Assembly: GCA_025201365.1 (NCBI GenBank)
Contig: JAIXMF010000097.1
Location: forward strand, 1 to 40,426
DNA: 40,426 nt
Direction: 5' to 3'
Origin: Syncephalis plumigaleata
Lineage: Eukaryota; Zoopagomycota; Zoopagomycetes; Zoopagales; Piptocephalidaceae
Under the pieces are notes generated by a model. The model worked only from the letters and a program-made list of their open reading frames with translations, did no database searches and was not told the DNA's origin. Positions 1 through 9,867 of this stretch are shown piece after piece. Made by a program: the position numbers and the translations under genes. Numbering within the stretch: the first letter of the stretch is position 1; each line of letters opens with the position of its first letter.

Positions 1-117
1 CATGTAGATAGGATAGAGGAAGAGGAAAACAAGAGATAAATAAATATCATAGAGATAGTATGACAGAATAGCTGCTATTGGGAAGGTGTATGTTAAAGTG
101 AAAGAGGAAGTAAGTGG

Positions 118-262
118 AATGCGAATGACATGAAGAAGACGCGTATTACTAAAAAAAGTAAATAGATAAATAACTAGCATATAGTCAAGAGGAAGTAGAC
201 GCGTATTGTTTACTGACAAGGGAAACGCAGTCAATACTAAGAAGACAGCACTGGTAAATAGA
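118..262. repeat. Diverged third copy of part of the inverted-repeat arm
   Basis: This stretch aligns by eye, in the same orientation, with about 4242-4410 inside the left arm of the large inverted repeat. Shared blocks include the words 'atgacatgaagaagac' and 'catatagtcaaga'. Identity is roughly three quarters with small indels, so it is much older than the arm-arm duplication. Bases 1-117 have similar composition but I could not align them. It shows that the arm sequence belongs to a repeat family and is not unique DNA. Confidence 0.6.
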
Positions 263-264
263 AA

Positions 265-302
265 GAGAAATAATGATTTTATTGACTAATAAAGAAAATT
301 AA
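265..302 (-). repeat. Short LINE 3'-end remnant
   Basis: These 38 bases match the 3' terminal segment of the LINE copies at 25478 and 25762 with two mismatches (shared core 'aataaagaaaattaa'). The orientation is the same: the LINE 3' end points to lower coordinates. It is either a very short 5'-truncated insertion or the remnant of one, lying just downstream of the ENPP gene. I saw no target-site duplication. Confidence 0.45.
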
Positions 303-400
303 GCAGTATACACTAGTAATGAATAGATAAATATATCGATATCTTTAATTGATAGTAATAATATGAATATGAATAAGAACATGAGTATGAACAGATTAAT

Positions 401-2475
401 CTATTCTTTAAGAACACCACTTGATCCAACCCAAAAGTCGGATCCGTTATTTATCGTTGGCGATAGATTTAGAATACGAGCCACCAAGTTATACACATTC
501 ACATTGGGGAAGCCAGCCATACGCTCACCATTACTAGTGGTGATGGCAGGACCACGGGCTAAGAATGATGCGCGCATATTACGCTCGCGATTATCGTAGC
601 CGTGCATGCCCTTACCATTAAATGTTTCATTGCCAACTAGGAAATTCCATCCCTTAATCAAGTATTCGATTAGTAAATGACATGACATGTCTACCTGCCT
701 CCGAACATGATCGCGATACACTTACCAGATCAGGGATACAAATGATCGGTGGAATACGTTCGTTGGCTGAAAAGTGGAAATGAGCAGGCATCTGTTCTCG
801 TAGGTAGACCTTAAAGTTCATATGCTGGCTAGCCTGGTATAACGAATGGTAAAGCGAGGAGACGTCTATAGTAAGCAATTGTCATTAGTATTGAATAATT
901 ATCTAATATCTAGCGTAACATATAACAATACTTACCACCTTCATTGCGCGGTGTCAACATGGCCAAGGGATAGCCATGACGGTAGGCAATCTTATTCATA
1001 TCGATAATACTATCCAAATGGATTGTACGCCCTTGATCCACTCGTGTCATACCGTGATCACTCACGATTATTACATTGACTATATCCGTGAGATTACGCT
1101 GTTCCAATCCATGAAATAGTCGAGATACCATATCGTCTATTTGACGTAATGCAAAATTAACCTGTACACCCATCACATTAGTATTAGAATTATTATTAGA
1201 AATGCCACTTACTTCCAATGAATCAGGACCATAATCATGTCCCGCTGTATCCACTACAGGTACATAGGCGCCAATAAATTGTGGTCTCTCATCCGTCGGT
1301 AGATCCAACCAGTAAAGTATACGATCGGCCTTCTCGGCCGGTGTCACTTTATTGCTATACGGATCCGAGTAAGTTGCACGATGACCAGCGATCTCCGAGG
1401 ATGATCCAGGCCACATGTGAACCGCGGAACGTTGCTTCTGCTTCACGGCAGTCACCCAGATCTAGAAATGACGCCAATGTTAATTACATTCATTATTACA
1501 TTCGAATTTTTAATTCTCTATTGGTTAATAAAAACATTATTCCTCTCTCTCATTATTACATTCGTTCCATTATCCGACTACTTACCGGTTCACCACCCCA
1601 CCATTTACTGTCTAGACTACGAGCTGGATCCGTGTACCAGAATGTATCATTCGTTTTAGGGTCGTAGAATGTATTGCTAATAATCCCGTGTGATTCGGGA
1701 TATAATCCAGTCACTAGTGTATAGTGATTGGCAAATGTCGTCGACTAATCGTCGTGTGGAGTTAGCGCATTTCCAGTATAACTACATGTATCAAATCTAC
1801 TTACTGGAAATGACGGTTTCATATACTCGGCACGTATACCCTCCCGTGCCATACGTGTTAGAATGGACGTCTGGCCACGATCCAAATAATCGGCTCGCAT
1901 ACCATCCACCGAGATCATCACTACGGTTTTGGTAAACCATTCTGTGCCGTTAAAGTACATCGGTACTGGACCCCAATAGATAGGACCGGCTATTAACGCA
2001 AATATCGATGTGCCCACAATGAGGGCAGCGATGAATCCTACAGTCGACAGATGGTAAACCCGTTCGCGGCGTTGTCTCCTTAGCTATACATACATAGTCA
2101 TTAATAAATATTTGCTAACATTAATATGTCTAACCGTTTACTTACTAGTTCCGTTCTTGCCTCTTCGATACTCGAGCTGTCATCCCTTCTATCATGACCG
2201 AGAAGCGGGTCCTGCTCGTCGCCAGTATGTGTGGGATGGTGATTACGTTGCTTACCATTATGGCCATCGATATTATCCTGTTCGCTGTTAATACCGCCAT
2301 AATGACTCGTACGACGCTTATTCCTACGAGGTGAGGTGGCTCTTGCATGGTGAGTACGTCCATGCTGACGAGTACTTTGTATATTGAAGTCTAAGGCACT
2401 TTCATTGGAAGTAGGAATTTGCGCTCGACTTTGACCTGACTGTACCGAGGACAAGTCCTCTTTTTCAGCTGACAT
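401..2475 (-). CDS. Ectonucleotide pyrophosphatase/phosphodiesterase (ENPP/Npp1 family)
   Basis: Exons on the minus strand are 2475-2146, 2083-1805, 1744-1586, 1461-1213, 1161-936, 865-726 and 652-401. They join in phase to 544 aa. Family members hydrolyse nucleotide phosphodiester and pyrophosphate bonds outside the cell or in a lumen. A hydrophilic cytosolic tail of about 120 aa is followed by one membrane helix (about 123-145) and then the alkaline-phosphatase-fold domain, so it is predicted type II. All zinc-site residues are visible: Asp170 (SVDGMR), Thr206 nucleophile (TTFANHY), Asp327 and His331 (VDTAGHDYG), Asp374 and His375 (SDHGM), His478 (MHGYDN). There is no C-terminal nuclease-like domain. 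I chose the ATG at 2475, but the frame stays open up to an ATG at 2712 and would add a second hydrophobic stretch; I regard that as 5' UTR. The intron at 1212-1162 is 51 nt, in frame and stop-free. Confidence 0.9.
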
Positions 2476-3029
2476 GCTGAAAGTTAAATATATATAACCG
2501 AAACGAGTATAGATGCAATTACTACTGCTACTACTGTTACGACTACTGTTACTAACGCTCGTATTATTAATAAACAACGCAATGACAATAAATAACAAAC
2601 TGATGAGATAACAAGTCCAATGGAATAGAGAACAAGTTCTATTACCTTGTCCAGCTCCCCCCAAAGTAGCATCAGCTAGAAATCTACCTCTCAAACAGTT
2701 ACAGTGATGCACCTTTTACCATGCAGTATTATTAATGACACTAGCTAGTAGATATCGTGTAGCACTATCCCTCTATAGCTAAACCCGAGCAATTATCTCG
2801 TTGAATAGCTCGGTTAAGAACAAGCTAAAGCGATTTACTCTTCTCTTAGCTTTTCCTTACCTGTTGTTAATGCTCTATTAGTAAGACTGCTAACTTTGAT
2901 TAACTACTAATAACAATGTACAACGCTTGGGACAATAAGACAACTTATTAGTTGGCAAACTAGTGAATGGAATGATCACATGGGCATATATGCTTACAAC
3001 AAGCATGCAATACTCGATTTTACCAAATG
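2476..3029. other. Upstream region of the ENPP gene, no gene seen
   Basis: No supported gene. It holds the presumed 5' UTR and promoter of the minus-strand ENPP gene. An in-frame open extension runs to an ATG at 2712 and is rich in Ser/Asn, with a hydrophobic run. The region ends where homology to the inverted-repeat arm begins. Confidence 0.5.
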
Positions 3030-4719
3030 CTTCAATGATAGTTTACAGTGTCAACTATACCATATCAAATAAATCGGATCCACATTACGAATACTCGCAT
3101 ACTCCATAATCATAGGCTACATATCGAGTTGTTATCGAACTCTACGTCTCGATGTGCTATAGTAATAATAACGATGCTTAATTAATCGTGCATTCAATGA
3201 TCATTAAGCATAACAATAAAGACAACATTGGTACGTTAACACACTCATACAAACATAGGTCCATGCCGCGAAGTCGCCTACGGTCAAGACAAGTGTATAA
3301 TACAGCAATAATACAGCAATAAAATAGAATGATCAAACTAAAATGAGCCTTCGCTGTTTGCTGGCAATATAGTGCAATCAAGAACGAGCAGTATACCAAT
3401 CATTCCAATTAATGGATTGTTAGCACGTATATGACAAAGGATCATACATATACGCTTACACCTGATAACACTACAATAATGTCTACATGTATGTGACCAA
3501 AGAAAGCGATAAACAAAATGGACAGGTGTAATCCATGGCAATTTATTAGACGTATGAGTGACGTGTGAGAGCAAGAAAGCACAGAGAAACGGTAGAAGGA
3601 GCAGAAGAAGCAGAAGAGAAGAAGGGAAGAAGAAAAGAATGCATATAGCGTGCACGTTTAGTTATTTGTATTACCCTATTATGCCAATCAGCGACAATTA
3701 AGGTAACAAAACACGCTATTGTATAGACAACAGGCAGCGCTGTCAGTATAGCGAGGAATGACAATACCGCGAATGAATAACTGATCAGCACGCTTAGCAG
3801 GTTGTACGTTACCAGTAGTCGAGAATAGAATGGAACAAGACCGAGGAATAGACTAACAACAAGTGATATATTGTTAAGAATGAAAAGGAAGGGACAAGGA
3901 ATAAAGTAATAAGTACTCGGTACAAAGACACGCATACTCGAACAACTTGCAGAAACGACGTGTGCTTGTAGTGGAGTAACCGCGTGTAGATATTATTATG
4001 GTAGAGTGGAGTGATATATGAACGAATAGTGGGAAAAAGACAAGGTGGAGATGACGTGTAGCAGCGAGAATAGCAGACACATAAGTAACATTACGCATAC
4101 AAGACAGGGCAGTGTATGCTAATGAGTAGAACAAGCAATAAACAAAGGTGCTAGGATACTAAAAACAAATAAGCACATAAACGAGTTGAGGTTAGTGGTA
4201 AACAAAAGAATAGCAGGAAGCAATAAACAAGGAATAGAGGAATACAATGACATGAAGAAGACACGTATTACTGAGAAAGTAAATAGAAGGAAAAGGGATA
4301 ACTAACATATAGTCAAGACGAAGTACGCGCGTGTGATTTACTAACAAGTGGAATGTAGTTGACACAAAGAAAAGAGCATTGATAAAGAAGTAAAGGGAAG
4401 GGAAACAACAATGAAATGGATACTTAGAAATGGATTAGTAAATCATTAATGACAATAAATAAAATGTTAACAGGTTTATTAGAAAAGAATCAAAATTTGA
4501 ATTTACTATCATACTTGCCAGAATGTAGACACGATTTTGAGGCGTGAAGTTGGTTAGTTTCGATTGGCTAGAAGTAAATAGTAGCCTACGATGATGTCAT
4601 GTATAGGGTTAAGCTAGATAGCAGTGCGATATTGTAGTGACGTAACTGCACTGCATAAGGGAATAATGGTGTCAGAATTGTTTTTGGAAGCGCTGCGTTA
4701 CATAGGTGGACAAAGAAAT
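3030..4719. repeat. Left arm of a 1.69-kb inverted repeat
   Basis: Base p in this arm pairs with base 10500-p in the right arm. I checked this at both ends and at several inner points, and the sum stays constant, so there are no net indels over 1690 bp. Differences noticed: 3197 versus 7303, and three mismatches within the outer 20 bp (around 3039-3048). Outside 3030/7470 and inside 4719/5781 similarity stops abruptly. The arm carries mirror copies of the ORFs described for the right arm. The near identity of non-coding sequence points to recent duplication, or to gene conversion between the arms. Confidence 0.95.
3546..3935 (-). CDS. Putative membrane protein in left arm (mirror copy)
   Basis: Identical mirror copy of the 129-codon ORF at 6565-6954. 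If either is real, both are, unless the promoter lies outside the arms. Same reservations: no recognised family, and coding status is undecided. Confidence 0.25.
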   Translation of the reverse strand: MRVFVPSTYYFIPCPFLFILNNISLVVSLFLGLVPFYSRLLVTYNLLSVLISYSFAVLSFLAILTALPVVYTIACFVTLIVADWHNRVIQITKRARYMHSFLLPFFSSASSAPSTVSLCFLALTRHSYV

Positions 4720-4791
4720 CTTACCTTGCTTCTTACCATCATCTACCGTTATCCACCCTACTAGCTTCGCGCACTTTTGTTGAAGTTTGAG

Positions 4792-5745
4792 TCACTTAAA
4801 AGGCACATGAATAAATTTATTATGTTTTTTTAAAATTTTATTATGCTTTTCCCCTACCCCCGAGCCACCGTCGCCAGCAGCTGATAGTTGCGCTGGCTTC
4901 GGTGATAACTCTGAGGCAGCAGAAGTAAAAGCGAGAATAGGGGCAGAAGTAAAAGCGAGAATAGGAGCAGAAGTAAAAGCGGGAATAGGAGCAGAAGTAA
5001 AAGCGAGAATAGGGGCAGAAGTAAAAGCGAGAATAGGAGCAGAAGTAAAAGCGAGAATAGGAGCAGAAGTAAAAGCGACAATACGTACTCTTCCCTCGTC
5101 GGTACCAGCGGTAATAGCTGGTATTATAATAGGTGCGGACTTTGACGCTGGCACCCGTACTGAAGTTGAATCTGGAGCTGAAGTTGATGATTTAGTGCTA
5201 TTACTGCCGTTGCTAGCACTAATAGAGGAGGCACCTTAATTGAGTTCGTTTTCCAAGGTAGATAGAACTGCGGCCTCGGTTGACGCAGGCACTACTATTG
5301 GAGCTGAATCGGCACCTCGTTCCATCTTGAGAGCGCAATCGTTGAGTATATCGCGGTAAGAGTATAGAAAGTAGGAGTAGAGCCGTATGGGATAAGTAAA
5401 AGCTTGCGCGTAAGCCTAGGTTGAACTAGATAGTGGATAGAACTAGAGGAGTAGCAAAATAAAAGTTTGTTCATACCCCCCTTACCTACCGTTGCCATCA
5501 CTGGTAGCTTTATATGACTCAGTACACTACGTCATACAAATGAAGTTTCGGCTTATACCGTTCTACCTCCTCTAGTATGCTTTGTGCAGGGGTATTTCTC
5601 AAGCTCATACTGTGTAGAACTGAGCAGCTCCAATACTTTTATGATCACATGTTTTTACTATCTTTGTCAATACTTGACCAATTTTGACGCGGCAAACTCG
5701 CTTGTATAGCTTGACACTTAGCAAAATACACTGTGCACCATTCAT
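4792..5745 (-). pseudogene. Decayed gene of unknown family in the inverted-repeat spacer
   Basis: Read on the minus strand. An ATG at 5745 opens 46 codons (MNGAQCILLSVKLYKR...) to a TGA. One frame over, reading continues from 5605 for 28 codons (...SILEEVERYKPKLHLYD...) to a TGA at 5521-5519. After a possible intron (donor gtaagg near 5484, acceptor ctag near 5411) comes an open stretch with Met at 5325 that meets an in-frame TAA at 5238-5236. The same frame then continues as a Ser/Thr/Pro/Ala-rich segment into seven 8-residue repeats of FTSAPILA and a Lys-rich tail ending at 4792. This pattern suggests one coding sequence broken by about two lesions. I do not recognise the family. The last 120 aa could still be expressed on their own. 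Confidence 0.35.
4920..5079. repeat. 24-bp minisatellite, about 6.7 copies
   Basis: The unit is close to cagaagtaaaagcgagaata plus gg(a/g)g. Six full units begin at 4920, 4944, 4968, 4992, 5016 and 5040, and a partial unit begins at 5064. The length is a multiple of three and every unit encodes the same 8 residues (FTSAPILA) on the minus strand, with one unit reading IPA in place of ILA. Copy number can change without breaking the frame, as in repeat-bearing surface or linker proteins. Confidence 0.9.
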
Positions 5746-5780
5746 GTCAATTTTCTTATCATAGACTATCGCTTTTCTTT

Positions 5781-7470
5781 ATTTCTTTGTCCACCTATGT
5801 AACGCAGCGCTTCCAAAAACAATTCTGACACCATTATTCCCTTATGCAGTGCAGTTACGTCACTACAATATCGCACTGCTATCTAGCTTAACCCTATACA
5901 TGACATCATCGTAGGCTACTATTTACTTCTAGCCAATCGAAACTAACCAACTTCACGCCTCAAAATCGTGTCTACATTCTGGCAAGTATGATAGTAAATT
6001 CAAATTTTGATTCTTTTCTAATAAACCTGTTAACATTTTATTTATTGTCATTAATGATTTACTAATCCATTTCTAAGTATCCATTTCATTGTTGTTTCCC
6101 TTCCCTTTACTTCTTTATCAATGCTCTTTTCTTTGTGTCAACTACATTCCACTTGTTAGTAAATCACACGCGCGTACTTCGTCTTGACTATATGTTAGTT
6201 ATCCCTTTTCCTTCTATTTACTTTCTCAGTAATACGTGTCTTCTTCATGTCATTGTATTCCTCTATTCCTTGTTTATTGCTTCCTGCTATTCTTTTGTTT
6301 ACCACTAACCTCAACTCGTTTATGTGCTTATTTGTTTTTAGTATCCTAGCACCTTTGTTTATTGCTTGTTCTACTCATTAGCATACACTGCCCTGTCTTG
6401 TATGCGTAATGTTACTTATGTGTCTGCTATTCTCGCTGCTACACGTCATCTCCACCTTGTCTTTTTCCCACTATTCGTTCATATATCACTCCACTCTACC
6501 ATAATAATATCTACACGCGGTTACTCCACTACAAGCACACGTCGTTTCTGCAAGTTGTTCGAGTATGCGTGTCTTTGTACCGAGTACTTATTACTTTATT
6601 CCTTGTCCCTTCCTTTTCATTCTTAACAATATATCACTTGTTGTTAGTCTATTCCTCGGTCTTGTTCCATTCTATTCTCGACTACTGGTAACGTACAACC
6701 TGCTAAGCGTGCTGATCAGTTATTCATTCGCGGTATTGTCATTCCTCGCTATACTGACAGCGCTGCCTGTTGTCTATACAATAGCGTGTTTTGTTACCTT
6801 AATTGTCGCTGATTGGCATAATAGGGTAATACAAATAACTAAACGTGCACGCTATATGCATTCTTTTCTTCTTCCCTTCTTCTCTTCTGCTTCTTCTGCT
6901 CCTTCTACCGTTTCTCTGTGCTTTCTTGCTCTCACACGTCACTCATACGTCTAATAAATTGCCATGGATTACACCTGTCCATTTTGTTTATCGCTTTCTT
7001 TGGTCACATACATGTAGACATTATTGTAGTGTTATCAGGTGTAAGCGTATATGTATGATCCTTTGTCATATACGTGCTAACAATCCATTAATTGGAATGA
7101 TTGGTATACTGCTCGTTCTTGATTGCACTATATTGCCAGCAAACAGCGAAGGCTCATTTTAGTTTGATCATTCTATTTTATTGCTGTATTATTGCTGTAT
7201 TATACACTTGTCTTGACCGTAGGCGACTTCGCGGCATGGACCTATGTTTGTATGAGTGTGTTAACGTACCAATGTTGTCTTTATTGTTATGCTTAATGAT
7301 CACTGAATGCACGATTAATTAAGCATCGTTATTATTACTATAGCACATCGAGACGTAGAGTTCGATAACAACTCGATATGTAGCCTATGATTATGGAGTA
7401 TGCGAGTATTCGTAATGTGGATCCGATTTATTTGATATGGTATAGTTGACAGTGTAAGCTGTCATTGAAG
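5781..7470. repeat. Right arm of the 1.69-kb inverted repeat
   Basis: Mirror of 3030-4719 (see the left arm). It holds overlapping hydrophobic ORFs on the plus strand: 86 codons at 6366, 129 codons at 6565, 105 codons at 6845 and 73 codons at 7101. The left arm carries all four with only one residue changed in the last (Ile to Thr). A transcript crossing both arms would fold into a hairpin with a 1.7-kb stem. Confidence 0.95.
6565..6954 (+). CDS. Putative membrane protein in right arm (orphan)
   Basis: 129 codons from the ATG at 6565. Two or three hydrophobic segments are visible (about residues 18-35, 41-62 and 63-82). They are followed by a basic patch (HNRVIQITKRARY) and a Ser-rich hydrophobic tail. 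I recognise no family. The ORF is preserved in both arms, but so is all the surrounding sequence, so conservation says nothing about coding. AT-rich pyrimidine-heavy DNA readily gives hydrophobic ORFs by chance. The overlapping 86-codon ORF at 6366-6626 has similar character. Confidence 0.25.
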   Translation: MRVFVPSTYYFIPCPFLFILNNISLVVSLFLGLVPFYSRLLVTYNLLSVLISYSFAVLSFLAILTALPVVYTIACFVTLIVADWHNRVIQITKRARYMHSFLLPFFSSASSAPSTVSLCFLALTRHSYV

Positions 7471-7878
7471 TTACCAAGTAGTTACTACTTTAATAAACGC
7501 AGGAGTAGTAAGGGCCGAAAGGGCTCATTAGGGACTTAAGTAAGGAGTGACTAGAGAGCTCGACGCAGGGAGGTATTTTTCATACGCACAGACGATTACG
7601 GCATTTCAACAACAACAACAATAACAACAATAACAATACAACTCCTTCGCTAAATAAGAAGTCAACTGTTAAATGGCAATGTTTACTCACATATTTTAAT
7701 CTCATCATCTAATCACCATTATTAGCTAATACGCATGATTCATTTATTTTTGTTTACTCAATAAACAGCCTTTATTCCTCTCATATCTATCTTCTTATCA
7801 TGTCTTTTAAGGTAATGCGGTGAAGAAACAGCGTATATATTTACTTACAGGATGAAGAAATAGATACAACCACAACAC
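7471..7878. other. Region upstream of the coiled-coil gene
   Basis: No gene of useful length. A CAA/TAA-rich tract lies at 7609-7640. The sequence reads ATGTCTTTTAAG at 7800, then a good intron (gtaatg at 7812 to ttacag at 7850). Spliced, it would encode only about 15 aa (MSFKDEEIDTTTTHA) before a stop that overlaps the coiled-coil start. This may be a spliced 5' UTR with an upstream ORF. Confidence 0.4.
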
Positions 7879-8919
7879 ATGCATGAATTTCTTATTCTGA
7901 AGGGAATTCAAGCTACGAAGCAAGAAGTAACGAATGAGTTAAACTCAAAGGAAGAAGAACAATCAATGGATGAAACAATGCTTAATAGGATGCTACATCT
8001 GTCCGAAGAGAATGCTCAATTAAGAAATGAACTACTTTCATCAAGAAATGAGCTACTTGCATCGAAAGACGAGCAGATTAAATCGATGAAGACCATTGGT
8101 GAACTGAGTTGCGAGAATGTTCAACTAAAGGAGCAACTTTCCATGGCTAAGGAAACGATCAAGGACCAGGGTGGTTGTATAGACCAATTAGAAGAGGAGA
8201 AGAGTCAACAACAGCAGGAAATGAATGACATTAAGCTTAGTACGCAGCAACAACAACTGGATAATGCTACTAAACAGAATAATATTAACGATATGGAGAA
8301 GCAACTACACCAAACAAAGGAAGAACTGAAAGAAGCACAAGAAAAACATACTAAAACCAAAGAGGAGCTTATACAGAAACAGCTAGAATTAGATAATTGT
8401 ACAAAGGAAGTGGAACAACAAAAAGAAGAATTGAGCAATTATGCGAAGGAAGTTGGACAGCAAAAAGAAGAACTAGATAATCGTAAGAAGGAAGTGGAGC
8501 AACTGGAGGAGAAATTAAATAATTGTATGGAGGAAGTAGAGCAAGAAAGAAAGAGATTACTCAATATGATGAATGCGGTGTATATACGAGAACGCCGTTT
8601 GATTGAAGAGCACGCACAGGAGATGCTTGATCGAGGATTTCCTAGTATTGAAGATCTGCTGAAGCAAGGAGAGTACGATGAGCTTATTAATATTTTATCA
8701 AAAGCATTATCAGACTATGGCACATATGCAAATTATGTAATAGAAGAGTCGTATAAAAATAGTAGTATATTTAGTAATTGTAAATGGACAGCCATACACC
8801 AGCGCCTTAGTGCAAATTATACATCTATTCGTGAATATTTAGATGACGAATTGATGTGTAATGATGTATCTAAAGAGAAAAAACTACTAGATACAATAGT
8901 TGTTTACAAGAATAATTAA
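7879..8919 (+). CDS. Long coiled-coil protein of unknown function
   Basis: 346 aa in a single exon. The ATG at 7879 is used because an in-frame stop lies just upstream. Residues about 25-235 are strongly heptad-like and rich in Glu, Gln and Lys. The most regular part is a 14-residue periodic block (EVEQQKEELSNYAK and variants, about 174-220), which looks like internal duplication. The last 110 residues are not coiled coil and form a more globular, acidic region (about 245-346) with several Tyr. I see no signal peptide, membrane helix or catalytic motif. Such proteins are often tethers or cytoskeletal scaffolds, but I do not recognise an orthologue. It lacks introns, unlike most neighbours, and lies directly beside the inverted repeat. 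Confidence 0.7.
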   Translation: MHEFLILKGIQATKQEVTNELNSKEEEQSMDETMLNRMLHLSEENAQLRNELLSSRNELLASKDEQIKSMKTIGELSCENVQLKEQLSMAKETIKDQGGCIDQLEEEKSQQQQEMNDIKLSTQQQQLDNATKQNNINDMEKQLHQTKEELKEAQEKHTKTKEELIQKQLELDNCTKEVEQQKEELSNYAKEVGQQKEELDNRKKEVEQLEEKLNNCMEEVEQERKRLLNMMNAVYIRERRLIEEHAQEMLDRGFPSIEDLLKQGEYDELINILSKALSDYGTYANYVIEESYKNSSIFSNCKWTAIHQRLSANYTSIREYLDDELMCNDVSKEKKLLDTIVVYKNN

Positions 8920-9867
8920 AGTTTATTATTAATTAACAAGACGACTATTTGATATTACGCTTACGCGCACAATTGCCGTGATGTTTTCCACTTTTACAAT
9001 TCATTCATTTCTCAATGTAAACATAATCAGTCTTATTAACATTTTATTGATACTTATGAATGATGATGACCAGACATCTTGCTCTAACTGGCACTAGCTC
9101 CTTCAATATACTTCTAATAAATGTTTAATACAACTACTTAGTTGCCATGTTTATAAATATAGACTACATGAAATTGTGGTTTCATCGTTACACTATATAT
9201 ATACACCGTAACATAGCATCGTTTACGATATATCCGTGTTTCAAGTCGTATTCAATCGTGTTTATTATTAGTAGTAAATAAGTAATACAAGGATGTAACC
9301 ATTTGAATGAGTATTCGTCTATCATCATCGTTATCATCATCGTCATCATCATCATCGTTATCCTTACTGCTAAACTTCTAGGAAAAGACACATCATTTCT
9401 ATGCTATCAGGAGGAAGAACGATGATGCTGCGAATGAATATTAAAGGGGAACGAGAAGGGAACCACATCAAACTTGTATCCCAACATTGCCCCGGTCGAA
9501 ACTGGTTTTATGCGACAATGTTAGTGCCATTGCTGTGGCGTGTACGTGTGCAATAACGGTGTTTTTCCGTTAGTAAATAATAGTCACTGCCATCCTAGTA
9601 GTGGTACTATTGGCCTAGACGAAAAGCATGCCGCATGACTTTGTTTAGTTTAAATAGCGAAGCAGCGCCCTTTTCTTTCCTTGATTTAAATCGATAGCAC
9701 ATTCATTCATTTGCAACTCTTTCTATTTACCTTCATCTTTCTTTCTATCTATCTATTTTTGTTCAGTTTTCTGTTTAGGTTACAAAGCATTAATATCCCA
9801 TTCTATCATCTCCTATCGTATCATTGTCGTTTCCCATTACTTTCTAATTAATAATTCACAATTCGAT
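8920..9867. other. Intergenic region, no gene seen
   Basis: Contains ATC/CATCAT microsatellite sequence around 9322-9362, followed by the presumed promoter of the apyrase gene, with pyrimidine-rich tracts at 9716-9770. No ORF here resembles a known protein. I looked for tRNA-like sequence around 9490-9560 and found none convincing. Confidence 0.5.

Larger units (their letters stand above)
4720..5780. other. Spacer between the inverted-repeat arms
   Basis: This is 1061 bp of unique sequence between the arms. It contains a 24-bp minisatellite (4920-5079) and, on the minus strand, what looks like a decayed spliced gene (5745-4792). The ends next to the arms are AT-rich with no recognisable gene. 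If the whole structure is a transposon with long terminal inverted repeats, this would be its cargo. I recognise no transposase. Confidence 0.6.

Noticed and set aside
2476-2712. Longer ENPP start at the ATG at 2712
   Set aside because: The added 79 residues would place an extra hydrophobic segment before the normal cytosolic tail and look like untranslated sequence. Not fully excluded.
5781-7470. Inverted repeat as a pure amplification or assembly chimera
   Set aside because: Single-base differences between arms, a 1-kb unique spacer and a diverged related copy at 118-262 make a simple artefact less likely, though only long reads can settle it.
8205-8438. Cys/Ser-rich minus-strand ORF
   Set aside because: Reverse complement of the Glu/Gln-rich coiled-coil gene; the composition is a mirror effect.
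9490-9560. Possible tRNA-like sequence (gaaactggttttatgcg)
   Set aside because: No complete cloverleaf or proper A and B box pair could be formed.
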